Under the pieces are notes generated by a model. The model was not told the DNA's origin and searched no databases. It saw only the letters and a program-made list of their open reading frames with translations. Shown here in pieces: positions 45,657-53,622 of a stretch of 64,000 nt of DNA (position 1 is its first letter; the number at the start of each line of letters is the position of its first letter). The DNA is from Rhizobium oryziradicis (GTDB lineage Bacteria; Pseudomonadota; Alphaproteobacteria; Rhizobiales; Rhizobiaceae): positions 62,001 through 126,000 of the forward strand of contig NZ_MKIM01000031.1 in assembly GCF_001939045.1 (NCBI RefSeq), in the 5' to 3' direction. The translations under genes and the position numbers were made by a program.

Positions 45657-46769
45657 TTATTGCATCAAAGATTTGAATTCGGCGAGGATTGCGTCGCCCA
45701 TTTCAACGGTACCAACCTGTTTGCAGCCCTCTGCCATGATGTCGCCTGTGCGAATGCCACGGTCGAGAACATTGGCAATGGCCTTCTCCAAGGCATCGGC
45801 CTGAGCGACTTCGCCAAACGAATAACGCAGGCACATGGCAAAGGATGCGATCATGGCGATCGGGTTGGCAATGCCCTTGCCAGCAATATCGGGGGCAGAG
45901 CCATGCACAGGCTCATACATGGCCTTGCGCTGGCCGGTTTTGCCATCTGGCGCACCCAGCGAGGCAGATGGCAACATGCCGAGCGAGCCGGTCAGCATCG
46001 AGGCAACGTCAGACAGCATATCGCCAAACAGGTTGTCGGTGACAATCACGTCAAACTGCTTGGGCGCACGCACCAGCTGCATGCCGCCAGCATCGGCCAG
46101 CATGTGGTCCAGCTTCACATCGGCAAATTTGGCCTTGTGGAGTTCGGTGAGCACCTGGTTCCACAACACGCCGGATTTCATGACGTTGCGCTTTTCCATC
46201 GAGCACACGGCATTTTTACGGGTGCGGGCCAGCTCGAAAGCAACGGCGGAAATACGCTCGATTTCATAGGTGTCGTAGACTTGCGTGTCGATGGCGCGCT
46301 TTTGGCCATTGCCGAGATCGGTGATGGTCTTTGGCTCACCAAAATAAACGCCGCCGGTCAACTCGCGCACGATCAGAATGTCGAGACCTTCAACCAGTTC
46401 TGGCTTCAAGGAAGAGGCCGAGGCCAGCGCCGGATAGCAAATGGCAGGGCGCAGGTTGGCAAACAGCTCCAGATCTTTGCGCAGGCGCAAGAGACCTGCT
46501 TCTGGACGCACATCGTAAGGCACGGCATCCCACTGCGGGCCACCAACAGCACCAAACAGCACAGCGTCTGCAGCCATGGCCTTGGCCATGTCCTCTTCCG
46601 AAATCGCCACGCCATGGGCGTCATAGGCGGAGCCGCCAACCAGACCTTCATCCGTCTCATACGTGCCGCCAAGCTCGGCGTTCATATAGGAGATGATCTT
46701 GCGAACTTCATTCATGGCTTCCGGCCCAATGCCGTCGCCGGGAAGAAGGAAAAGCTTGCGGACTGTCAT
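45657..46769 (-). CDS. leuB: 3-isopropylmalate dehydrogenase
   Basis: Third step of leucine synthesis, NAD-dependent oxidative decarboxylation. LLPGDGIGPEAM starts the protein; the NAD/metal region shows DNLFGDMLSDVA and the adenine-binding stretch EPVHGSAPDIAGK. It has 370 residues, normal. GAGG about ten bases before ATG 46769. leuD lies upstream on the same strand but is separated by 180 bases holding a repeat and a terminator, so the two are probably transcribed separately. Confidence 0.97.
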   Translation of the reverse strand: MTVRKLFLLPGDGIGPEAMNEVRKIISYMNAELGGTYETDEGLVGGSAYDAHGVAISEEDMAKAMAADAVLFGAVGGPQWDAVPYDVRPEAGLLRLRKDLELFANLRPAICYPALASASSLKPELVEGLDILIVRELTGGVYFGEPKTITDLGNGQKRAIDTQVYDTYEIERISAVAFELARTRKNAVCSMEKRNVMKSGVLWNQVLTELHKAKFADVKLDHMLADAGGMQLVRAPKQFDVIVTDNLFGDMLSDVASMLTGSLGMLPSASLGAPDGKTGQRKAMYEPVHGSAPDIAGKGIANPIAMIASFAMCLRYSFGEVAQADALEKAIANVLDRGIRTGDIMAEGCKQVGTVEMGDAILAEFKSLMQ

Positions 46770-46835
46770 GAGCGTAAACCTCGTTGGTGCACGATTGTGC
46801 GGGAAACAGGATTGCGGGCGTTTTATCGCTCCCGG

Positions 46836-46887
46836 TACAGCATTTCAAGGACAGACCGGGGCGATGCGGTACGCATAAATGCTGTAA
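46836..46887. repeat. Palindromic intergenic element, family B copy 2
   Basis: TACAGCATTT (46836-46845) pairs with AAATGCTGTA (46878-46887). Right arm plus flank, ATGCTGTAAATTCCATGA, nearly repeats ATGCTGTAAATTTCATAG of copy 1 at 7129-7146. It lies between leuD and leuB. Confidence 0.6.
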
Positions 46888-46895
46888 ATTCCATG

Positions 46896-46924
46896 AAAAA
46901 AGGCAGGTCTTGCGACCTGCCTTT
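46896..46924 (-). terminator. Terminator after leuD
   Basis: Read on the minus strand: AAAGGCAGGTC, loop, GACCTGCCTTTTTTT, an 11-base stem followed by seven U. It lies 25 bases past the leuD stop. Confidence 0.9.
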
Positions 46925-46949
46925 GCTTTAAGTCTCTATTCTGTCGGCA

Positions 46950-47555
46950 TTAAGCCCAAGGGCGGCTCTGTGCGTTGGTTTTCTCAAAGCTTGCAATGGA
47001 TGTGGCTTTTTCCAGCGTCAAACCAATGTCGTCCAGACCGTTCAACATGCAATGACGGCGGAAAGCATCAAGCTCGAAGCTGATGGTGCCGCCATCCGGG
47101 CCGGTGATTTCCTGGGTTTCCAGATCAACGGTCAAGACTGCGTTTGAGCCGCGCTGGGCATCATCCATCAGCTTTTCCAGATCTTCTGGGCCGACCACGA
47201 TGGGCAAAATGCCATTCTTGAAACAGTTGTTGTAGAAAATATCGGCAAAGCTGGTGGAGATGACGCAGCGAATGCCGAAATCCAAAAGCGCCCATGGCGC
47301 ATGCTCGCGCGAAGAGCCACAGCCGAAATTATCGCCAGCGACGAGGATCTTGGCGTTCTGATAGGCGGGCTTGTTGAGCACGAAATCAGGGTTCACAGAG
47401 CCGTCGTCGAGATAGCGGGCTTCGGCAAACAGGCCGGTGCCGAGACCGGTGCGCTTGATCGTCTTCAGGTAATCCTTCGGGATGATCATGTCGGTGTCGA
47501 CATTAACAACCGGCAATGGCGCTGCGACCCCAGTGAGTTTGGTGAATTTATCCAT
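46950..47555 (-). CDS. leuD: 3-isopropylmalate dehydratase small subunit
   Basis: Small (swivelling) subunit of isopropylmalate isomerase; the iron-sulfur large subunit LeuC is not in this window. VNVDTDMIIPKDYLKTI and GDNFGCGSSREHAPWAL are the aconitase C-domain signatures. ATG 47555 gives 201 residues with GAAGG upstream; the frame is open 45 bases further but that reading is not conserved-looking. It is closed by its own terminator. Confidence 0.97.
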   Translation of the reverse strand: MDKFTKLTGVAAPLPVVNVDTDMIIPKDYLKTIKRTGLGTGLFAEARYLDDGSVNPDFVLNKPAYQNAKILVAGDNFGCGSSREHAPWALLDFGIRCVISTSFADIFYNNCFKNGILPIVVGPEDLEKLMDDAQRGSNAVLTVDLETQEITGPDGGTISFELDAFRRHCMLNGLDDIGLTLEKATSIASFEKTNAQSRPWA

Positions 47556-47656
47556 AGACGTGACCTTCGCTCGGCGTGACGGAACAATTTTCCTCCGCAT
47601 AGCGGAAAATCGACCGGATTTGAAGGAGAAACTTACAAATCAGCTGTAAGCACACC

Positions 47657-47893
47657 TTACATATCGATGATCGTGCCGCGGCCGTCGTTCCAAACGCGCA
47701 TGGGCTTGGCCTCATCACGGCGACGCGCATGGACAGGCACCGGCTTTTGCCTCAGCGTCAACATGCGAAAGGCCAGTGTTGCGCTCAAGATCGCACCTGC
47801 AATCAATGTTATAGAGACGGTGAGAACCGCTGTTGACATCAAAGCCACGACACCGAGACCAACCAATCCGAAAACACGAAGATTTTGCATCAT
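47657..47893 (-). CDS. Small membrane protein of unknown function
   Basis: 78 residues from ATG 47893 (or 47890), supported by AAAGGA seven bases upstream. A hydrophobic region, about residues 5-42 (VFGLVGLGVVALMSTAV and a second stretch), predicts one or two membrane segments. A basic region with HARRRDE and a distinctive C-terminus VWNDGRGTIIDM follows. I recall similar short rhizobial proteins ending this way, but no function. It stands alone, about 100 bases from leuD and divergent from the CitE-like gene. Confidence 0.7.
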   Translation of the reverse strand: MMQNLRVFGLVGLGVVALMSTAVLTVSITLIAGAILSATLAFRMLTLRQKPVPVHARRRDEAKPMRVWNDGRGTIIDM

Positions 47894-48003
47894 GATAATC
47901 CTTTCATGATCACAAGGTGGGACTTCTCCTGATGGGTTACAAGGGGTAATAAAGTCGCATCTATTGTCGCAGCCTCTTTGCTCCCTTTTAGAGATAACAT
48001 GCC

Positions 48004-48885
48004 ATGTCGACGTCCAGTGCCGCTCCATCTGCGCGATTGCGCCGCTCCATCCTCAGCGTTCCTGCTATCAACAAGCGCGCATTGGAGAAATCGCTGTCGC
48101 TGGATTGCGATGGCATCATCTTTGATCTTGAAGATTCGGTGGCAATCGACATGAAGGACGAGGCCCGCGACAATCTGCGCCAGCTGTTTGAACACAAGGA
48201 TTTGAACGGCCGTGAGGCGATTATCCGAGTCAATGGCAGCAATACGCGCTTCATCACTGCTGATCTAGAATTGGTCAGAGCGTGCCGTCCTGATGCTGTT
48301 TTGTTGCCCAAAACCGAGCAGCCAGACGAGTTAACGGCATTGCGCCATAATGTCGATGCGGATGTGCGCCTGTGGGCGATGATTGAAACACCAAAAGCGA
48401 TTTTGAACGCGAGCCACCTTGCAGCAAAGGCAGCAGAGGTCGGGCTCGCGTGTCTGGTGGTTGGTTTGAATGATTTGCGCAAGGAAACCCGCGTGCCGGC
48501 TGAGCCCGGTCGGCACTTTCTCATTCCATGGTTGATGCAGGTGGTGTTGGCCGCCCGCGCCTATGGGCTGGATGTGATTGATAGCGTGTCGAATGATTTC
48601 AAAGACCTTGCGGTCTTTGCTGCCGAGTGCGGGCAGGGGGCTGCCATGGGATTTGATGGCAAGATGCTGATCCACCCTGCGCAAATTACTGCTGCCAATT
48701 CGCATTTCGGCCCATCGGATGCGGAGATTGCCGATGCCCGTGCTCTTGTGGCGGCTTTTGCAGCACCCGAGGCGGCTCATCTCAATATCATCAACCAGAA
48801 TGGCCGGATGATCGAACGTCTCCACGCGGAGCAGGCTGAGCGCCTGCTTTCAAAACTGTCTCTCCTTGACCATAGAAAGGTTTAA
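48004..48885 (+). CDS. CitE-like CoA-ester lyase (HpcH/HpaI family)
   Basis: 293 residues. RSILSVPAINKRALEKS, DGIIFDLEDSVAIDMKDEAR (substrate/metal motif) and AMGFDGKMLIHPAQI are standard for citrate lyase beta, malyl-CoA and citramalyl-CoA lyases. The citrate lyase alpha and gamma genes are absent, so it is more likely a stand-alone acyl-CoA lyase; its substrate is open. The DUF1737 gene starts four bases after its stop, so the two form a bicistron. Confidence 0.88.
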   Translation: MSTSSAAPSARLRRSILSVPAINKRALEKSLSLDCDGIIFDLEDSVAIDMKDEARDNLRQLFEHKDLNGREAIIRVNGSNTRFITADLELVRACRPDAVLLPKTEQPDELTALRHNVDADVRLWAMIETPKAILNASHLAAKAAEVGLACLVVGLNDLRKETRVPAEPGRHFLIPWLMQVVLAARAYGLDVIDSVSNDFKDLAVFAAECGQGAAMGFDGKMLIHPAQITAANSHFGPSDAEIADARALVAAFAAPEAAHLNIINQNGRMIERLHAEQAERLLSKLSLLDHRKV

Positions 48886-48889
48886 ACCC

Positions 48890-49096
48890 ATGAAAGTGTA
48901 TCGTTTTTTGACCGGACCTGATGATGCATCCTTTTGCCATCGTGTGACCGATGCCCTGAACAAGGGCTGGGAGCTGGCAGGCTCCCCGACGCTGTCGTTC
49001 AACCATGCAACAAACACAATGTATTGTGGCCAGCCCGTGGTGAAGACCGTGCATGGCAAAGAGTATGATCCGTCGATGAAGCTTGGTGAACAATAA
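48890..49096 (+). CDS. DUF1737 domain protein
   Basis: 68 residues, starting MKVYRFLTGPDDASFCHRV, with LNKGWELAGSPTLSFN, the typical DUF1737 layout. Small cytosolic protein of unknown role. AAAGG lies about nine bases upstream of ATG 48890; an overlapping earlier ATG at 48866 is less likely. Tight spacing to the lyase suggests translational coupling and a related function. Confidence 0.85.
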   Translation: MKVYRFLTGPDDASFCHRVTDALNKGWELAGSPTLSFNHATNTMYCGQPVVKTVHGKEYDPSMKLGEQ

Positions 49097-49262
49097 ATGT
49101 GATTGGGGTCGCAGTTCACGCGGCCCCTTTACCCCTCTTCCGAGTCCCATAGAATACGTGGCATTTCTGAGTTGTTTTATTTTTCCAATTCTCGCCCGCA
49201 TTTACTTGTCATTCTTGAATTGGGACTAATGTGTGCGCATATCGCTCCCGTGAGGTGTTTTC

Positions 49263-50990
49263 GTGCACGCAGTTTTAAAGACACATCCGACCAGAGGGTC
49301 TCGTACTGATTTTGAGGTCAAACTCACGACAGCGCATTCCCGCCTTGAAAAGTCTTTCCTCGAGGGCGGTGCCGTTCTGGTATCGGTCGTCGAAATCCTC
49401 AATGGTCTGGTGGAGAGCCTGGATCATCTGACAGGTGTTCTCGACGGTAAAACGGCCTCGGAAACGGTCAAGGGTTTGCGGCGGACAGTGTCGGATCTTG
49501 CGCTTTTGCCAGAGCGGGCGATTGCGCGGCAAACATCATTTGATCGTATTTTGAGCCTCTGCGCATCCACCTCATCGCATGTTGAAGAAATGCGCGAGAC
49601 CATTCGTTATTTGCGCACATTTGCCATCACCGTGAAAATCACCGGCGCGGGCCTGGATGAGTTTTCCGGCTTTGCCGATGAAATTCGCGAGCGTATTCAA
49701 TCGGGTGCGGAAGAAATCGATCGTTTTGCGGATAAACTGGCCCATATGCGTGGCCAGCTTGACACGGCCAGGGCGTTTTCTGACAGCATTTTGACGGATT
49801 TCAGAAAAACAATTCCCACCATTGTCAGCTCGCTCAACGCAAGCTCCGAACAATTGGCAGCCCAACATCAGGCCATGACCACCATTGCCAATGATGTGAA
49901 GTCGGTCACCCGCAATATTCAAGCCAAGGTTGGCACGGTTTTGTCGGCATTGCAGATTGGCGACATCACCCGACAGCGGATTGAGCATGTGCAAAGCATG
50001 TTCCAATGCCTCGAAGAGTTTCTGGCCCAAGGGTCTGTGCAGGATCCTGTTCTGGCCAATGGCGTCCGGCAGGCCGTGGCGCATCTGGCCCATGCGCAGT
50101 TGCAGGAATCACTTGATGATTTCCGCATGAAATGCAGTGCCATTTTTGTCAATCTGTCGAGCTTCACCAGCGATGCGGCCCATGTCCTATCCCTGCGTGA
50201 CGATCTCAACAAATCGGGTGGCAGTGCCGAGCATAGCGTTTTGCGCAAGATGGAGGCCGATATCACCCATGCGTGCTCGCTTTCCAATCGCGTTCAGGAT
50301 CGCTCGCAAGAGTCTGACTCGTTTGTAAGTTCCGTCACAGAATCCGCGCAAGCACTGCTGGCCGGGATTGAGACCATCCGCGCGATCAAGACGGACATTC
50401 ATTATATGGCGCTCAATTCCAACCTGCGCTGTTCGCGTCTGGGTGATGCGGGCCGATCGGTCAATGTTGTCAGTGGTGAATTGCGCACATTTGCAGCAAA
50501 GCTGGAAACGCCAGCCGATGCGATTGTCGAAGACATGCGCGATGTCGAGGAAGAAACCGCCGTTTTGTCGCGCGATGACAGTGACGACATCAGCCATATC
50601 CACGATCCGCTCAATGAAGCCCTGGGCGCTATTCAGAGTGTTTCCGCGGATATGGAAAAGGGCCTTGAGGCTTTTGGTTCGGAAGGGCAAATTGTTTTCA
50701 ATCGCATCAGCTCTGCCGTTACCACTCTGGATTTTGAGCGTGAACTTGGCGGCTTGCTTTCTGATTGCTTGCAAATTGCTGACCGCTCACGCGGCGAGTT
50801 ATTGCCGGTGGAGGCTATTTCTGCCATCGCCCAGCCGCTAAGTCAGCGGATCTACGCAATCTACACCATGGCCCAGGAGCGTGACATTCACACACGCTTC
50901 CTGCCGATCAGCAATGGCTTTGCGGGAGATACAGCAAGCGTTTCGGCTGCTGCGGATGATGATCAACTCTTTGCCGATGCGCTATTTTAA
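49263..50990 (+). CDS. Soluble chemoreceptor-like coiled-coil protein
   Basis: 575 residues, mostly helical, with no transmembrane segment, signal peptide, HAMP or PAS-like N-terminus that I can see. About residues 229-243 read ALQIGDITRQRIEHV, a motif shared with CheZ-like and some methyl-accepting proteins. About 380-405 read HYMALNSNLRCSRLGDAGRSVNVV, which corresponds to the hairpin tip of methyl-accepting proteins (usually IALNAAIEAARAGE...GRGFAVVA) but with altered residues. Near the end, YTMAQERDIHTRFLP is another recurrent element. GTG 49263 follows GAGG by eight bases. No che genes are nearby. Function unknown; a cytosolic signalling or scaffold protein is likely. Confidence 0.75.
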   Translation: MHAVLKTHPTRGSRTDFEVKLTTAHSRLEKSFLEGGAVLVSVVEILNGLVESLDHLTGVLDGKTASETVKGLRRTVSDLALLPERAIARQTSFDRILSLCASTSSHVEEMRETIRYLRTFAITVKITGAGLDEFSGFADEIRERIQSGAEEIDRFADKLAHMRGQLDTARAFSDSILTDFRKTIPTIVSSLNASSEQLAAQHQAMTTIANDVKSVTRNIQAKVGTVLSALQIGDITRQRIEHVQSMFQCLEEFLAQGSVQDPVLANGVRQAVAHLAHAQLQESLDDFRMKCSAIFVNLSSFTSDAAHVLSLRDDLNKSGGSAEHSVLRKMEADITHACSLSNRVQDRSQESDSFVSSVTESAQALLAGIETIRAIKTDIHYMALNSNLRCSRLGDAGRSVNVVSGELRTFAAKLETPADAIVEDMRDVEEETAVLSRDDSDDISHIHDPLNEALGAIQSVSADMEKGLEAFGSEGQIVFNRISSAVTTLDFERELGGLLSDCLQIADRSRGELLPVEAISAIAQPLSQRIYAIYTMAQERDIHTRFLPISNGFAGDTASVSAAADDDQLFADALF

Positions 50991-51048
50991 CATGCTTTGA
51001 GCCGGTTGATCTCAAAACAGGCTCTCACCTTTTGCACCGATGGACGAC

Positions 51049-51095
51049 GGCCTTCTTTATGCGTTTTTATAAAACGCATAAAGAAGGCCTTTTTC
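51049..51095 (+). terminator. Strong terminator after the coiled-coil gene
   Basis: Perfect 19-base arms, 51049-51067 and 51071-51089, with a TAT loop and a T tract. It is the longest perfect hairpin in the window. Confidence 0.92.
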
Positions 51096-51203
51096 TATGA
51101 TAATGTTCAGCTTAAATCGAACCCGATTTCAAGAAATACGCAATAGGCTTGAAATTTTTTAAACAGGCATGAAGCATTGCTTCTGTCAGCCTTTGCAAAG
51201 GCA

Positions 51204-51233
51204 CAAAAAAACCCGGCATTGCCGGGTTTTTTT
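51204..51233. terminator. Terminator of carD
   Basis: AAAACCCGGC-ATT-GCCGGGTTTTTTT with A run on one side and T run on the other; about 20 bases past the carD stop (minus strand). Confidence 0.92.
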
Positions 51234-51253
51234 GTTGCTCATGAGCGTAAAGC

Positions 51254-51823
51254 TTATGCAGCTTCTTCCTGGGCGTCTTCTTCTTCCACGGTCTTGCCGC
51301 GCTTTGGGCCTTTCGCAAGGTTCACTTCAACCATACGAACAGCCTCGGTTTCCGACATTTTATTGACGGCGGCGATTTCACGCGCCATGCGGTCGAGGGC
51401 TGCTTCATAAAGCTGACGCTCGGAATAAGACTGTTCCGGCTGGTGCTCTGCGCGGTAGAGGTCACGCACGACTTCTGCGATGGAAATCAGATCGCCGGAA
51501 TTGATCTTTGCATCATATTCCTGCGCGCGGCGCGACCACATGGTGCGCTTGACCCGGGCCTTGCCCTGAACGACTTTCAATGCACGTTCGACGAAATCCG
51601 TCTCGGAAAGCTTGCGCATTCCAATGGTGACAGCCTTGGTGACTGGCACCTTCAAGCGCATTTTATCCTTGTCAAAATCGATTACAAAAAGCTCTAGCTT
51701 CATGCCCGCGACTTCTTGCTCTTCGATTGCGGTGATCGTACCGACGCCATGAGCCGGATAAACGATTGCCTCACCGGTCTTGAAGCCCTGACGCGTTGAA
51801 GATTTTTTCTGCTGGGTCGTCAT
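51254..51823 (-). CDS. carD: CarD-family transcriptional regulator
   Basis: 189 residues. The N-terminal RNA-polymerase-interacting Tudor-like domain (FKTGEAIVYPAHGVGTITAIE, about 14-70) is followed by a helical DNA-binding domain (about 75-165) and an acidic tail. CarD/CdnL proteins bind the polymerase beta subunit, stabilise open complexes and are often needed for rRNA transcription and stress survival. The 5' leader begins a 724-base gap with a palindrome; the upstream gene on the same strand is fdxA. Confidence 0.94.
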   Translation of the reverse strand: MTTQQKKSSTRQGFKTGEAIVYPAHGVGTITAIEEQEVAGMKLELFVIDFDKDKMRLKVPVTKAVTIGMRKLSETDFVERALKVVQGKARVKRTMWSRRAQEYDAKINSGDLISIAEVVRDLYRAEHQPEQSYSERQLYEAALDRMAREIAAVNKMSETEAVRMVEVNLAKGPKRGKTVEEEDAQEEAA

Positions 51824-52547
51824 TCGCTTTAAAAACTCCCTGTTACTGTATCGACATCAGCCGACACCGGGCCGGACGGTCCGGATAAGACGGGGGAACC
51901 GTCGGGTGACTCCATGCTGGTCCAACCAAAACAAGACAAAAATGATTCAATCAGCGACCTAACCGGCAAGGTTGAATTGTCACAGATTAAACTTGGGTGG
52001 ATTTTTTGGCTTTCGTGGTAGGTTTGGGCACAAAAATGCCCTAACGGTGGAACAGTTTTAGAGGTATAGCATAAAAATGTGAGGAAATCAATGTTTTGCT
52101 ACCCAATCGCGTCTTGACGGTTGAGTTCTTTGCTCGGTAGGAGATTCTCCAACCGCGTTTTTGCAAACGGTATGCTGTCTTTCTTCAGAAAATCTATAAT
52201 TATTTGAATTTATTGTATTATTTTTATTCTACTGATTCGTTTGTGGGCCTGACCATATTCATACGACTACGTGCGTAAAATGTAAAATACTCTTTTGCTG
52301 TGGAAAAACGCATAGCAGCTGTCACAAAATCACAAGCTTGCCAAAGTTATCAGCAGTGCCATCTGCGAATAATTCTCAAAGTTTTTGTAAGGGCGTCACA
52401 ACACGCTGCCACCCAAGCCTTGCCTCAATCGGGCCAAGGCATGGGCTAACATCTGATGAGACCGTTACATTTTCTCAATTGCCGCGCAGCACTGCGTTGC
52501 GGCAATCTTTCGCATAAAGTCTGTCCCCCAAAGGGGCGCAGGTTAAA
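51824..52547. other. Long intergenic region upstream of carD
   Basis: 724 bases with no credible protein gene. Visible structure: a perfect dyad CCGGAC-G-GTCCGG (51872-51884) in the carD leader; a strongly AT-rich stretch at about 52190-52250; one DnaA-box-like TGTGGAAAA (52299-52307); and a hairpin ATTGCCGC...GCGGCAAT (52478-52485 with 52499-52506) that may terminate fdxA. It could hide a small RNA or a long leader. Confidence 0.5.
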
Positions 52548-52886
52548 TCAGTCGCCAGCGCCGGGCTTTTCCGAGAAATAAAGCTCGAACTTGCCTTCAA
52601 CCCCATCCATTTCCTTGGCTTCTGGCATGGCATCCCGTTTGGTGGTGATGTTCGGCCAGCTCTGGGCGTAGTCGGCGTTGATCTTCAGCCACTTGTCCAA
52701 GCCTGGTTCCGTGTCTGGCTTGATGGCTTCTGCCGGACATTCCGGTTCGCAAACGCCACAGTCGATGCATTCATCCGGGTTGATGACCAGAAAATTCTCG
52801 CCTTCATAGAAGCAGTCAACCGGGCACACTTCCACGCAATCTGTATATTTGCAGCGTATGCAGTTGTCGGTCACGATATACGTCAT
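52548..52886 (-). CDS. fdxA: 7Fe ferredoxin FdxA
   Basis: Small electron carrier of 112 residues. The N-terminal CIRCKYTDCVEVCP spacing (3Fe-4S plus one ligand to the second cluster) and CIDCGVCEPECP (4Fe-4S) identify the seven-iron type, and the C-terminal extension ending EKPGAGD is normal. Its redox partner is unknown. Neighbouring genes (helicase, S4 protein, fdxA, carD in this order) form a conserved alphaproteobacterial gene string, though gaps here suggest separate promoters. Confidence 0.96.
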   Translation of the reverse strand: MTYIVTDNCIRCKYTDCVEVCPVDCFYEGENFLVINPDECIDCGVCEPECPAEAIKPDTEPGLDKWLKINADYAQSWPNITTKRDAMPEAKEMDGVEGKFELYFSEKPGAGD

Positions 52887-53217
52887 GCGGTACTCCAGAG
52901 GTCTCTAGAATGGCCTTGTCTCGGCAAACTAAGTCTTGGCAAAATAACTTTTGAGAGGAATGCTCCGCGTTGAGGGCAACGCATGCATTTTCCACAGGGC
53001 AGTGAGCTAATGCTTTCTGCGCGTGTTAGCAAGAATAAATCATCCCCAAGCCGATCACGGCGGGGTAGAATTTCCTAAAACCCATCTCTTGCCACTCTGA
53101 AAGGCGGCTTTGGGTGCCTCTGGCATGTCGCATTCAACCGTGGCCGTTGAATGATAACGTTCGTGGGCGAGAAAACGGCAAAGCCTTGTTGTCTCAACCC
53201 TAACAAACTGCTCCGGG
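52887..53217. other. Intergenic region between fdxA and S4 protein gene
   Basis: 331 bases with the fdxA promoter (minus strand). I see one DnaA-box-like TTTTCCACA (52988-52996) and no gene. Confidence 0.45.
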
Positions 53218-53619
53218 CTAATCGTCGCTGTCCATCAAGCGATCCAGCAATCGACGGTCGCGCTTGGTCGGACGCCCGGCTCCGGGTTCTCTTTGGGCGT
53301 TGGCACCGCTGAGAAAGGGGTCGCGCGGTTCGGGTGGGGGCGAAATGTCATCGTAGAGCAGCTTGGCCTCCTCATAGGGGCCGCGGCGCTCACCGGGCTT
53401 CTGCACAATCAGGATCAGGTCTCTGTGATGCAGTTTGATCTCAACCCGATCTCCGGGGCGAACCACAGCGCTGGGCTGGCGGATTTTTTGACCATTGACG
53501 GTGACATGGCCAGACGAGATTTCGCTTTGCGCCAAAGTGCGCGATTTGGTGATGCGCGCAAAAAACAGCCACTTATCGATTCGCTGAGGCGTACCTATCA
53601 GTGGCTGTTTGTCGTTCAT
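53218..53619 (-). CDS. S4-domain RNA-binding protein (HslR/Hsp15-like)
   Basis: 133 residues. The S4 fold occupies about residues 12-70 (IDKWLFFARITKSRTLAQS and VTVNGQKIRQPSAVVRPGD), followed by a charged tail with PTKRDRR. E. coli Hsp15 (HslR) binds stalled 50S-peptidyl-tRNA complexes; a similar ribosome role is likely. It starts three bases after the helicase stop, so translation is probably coupled. Confidence 0.9.
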   Translation of the reverse strand: MNDKQPLIGTPQRIDKWLFFARITKSRTLAQSEISSGHVTVNGQKIRQPSAVVRPGDRVEIKLHHRDLILIVQKPGERRGPYEEAKLLYDDISPPPEPRDPFLSGANAQREPGAGRPTKRDRRLLDRLMDSDD

Positions 53620-53622
53620 GGC

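Noticed and set aside
51001..51045. A further family A repeat copy after the coiled-coil gene
   Set aside because: GGCTCTCACCTTTTGCACCGATG resembles the core, but arms are not complementary; too degenerate to annotate.
52190..52310. AT-rich block with a DnaA-box-like motif, as a possible replication origin
   Set aside because: Only one or two weak boxes, no cluster, and the parS/parAB locus places the origin near or beyond the left edge of the window, about 50 kb away.
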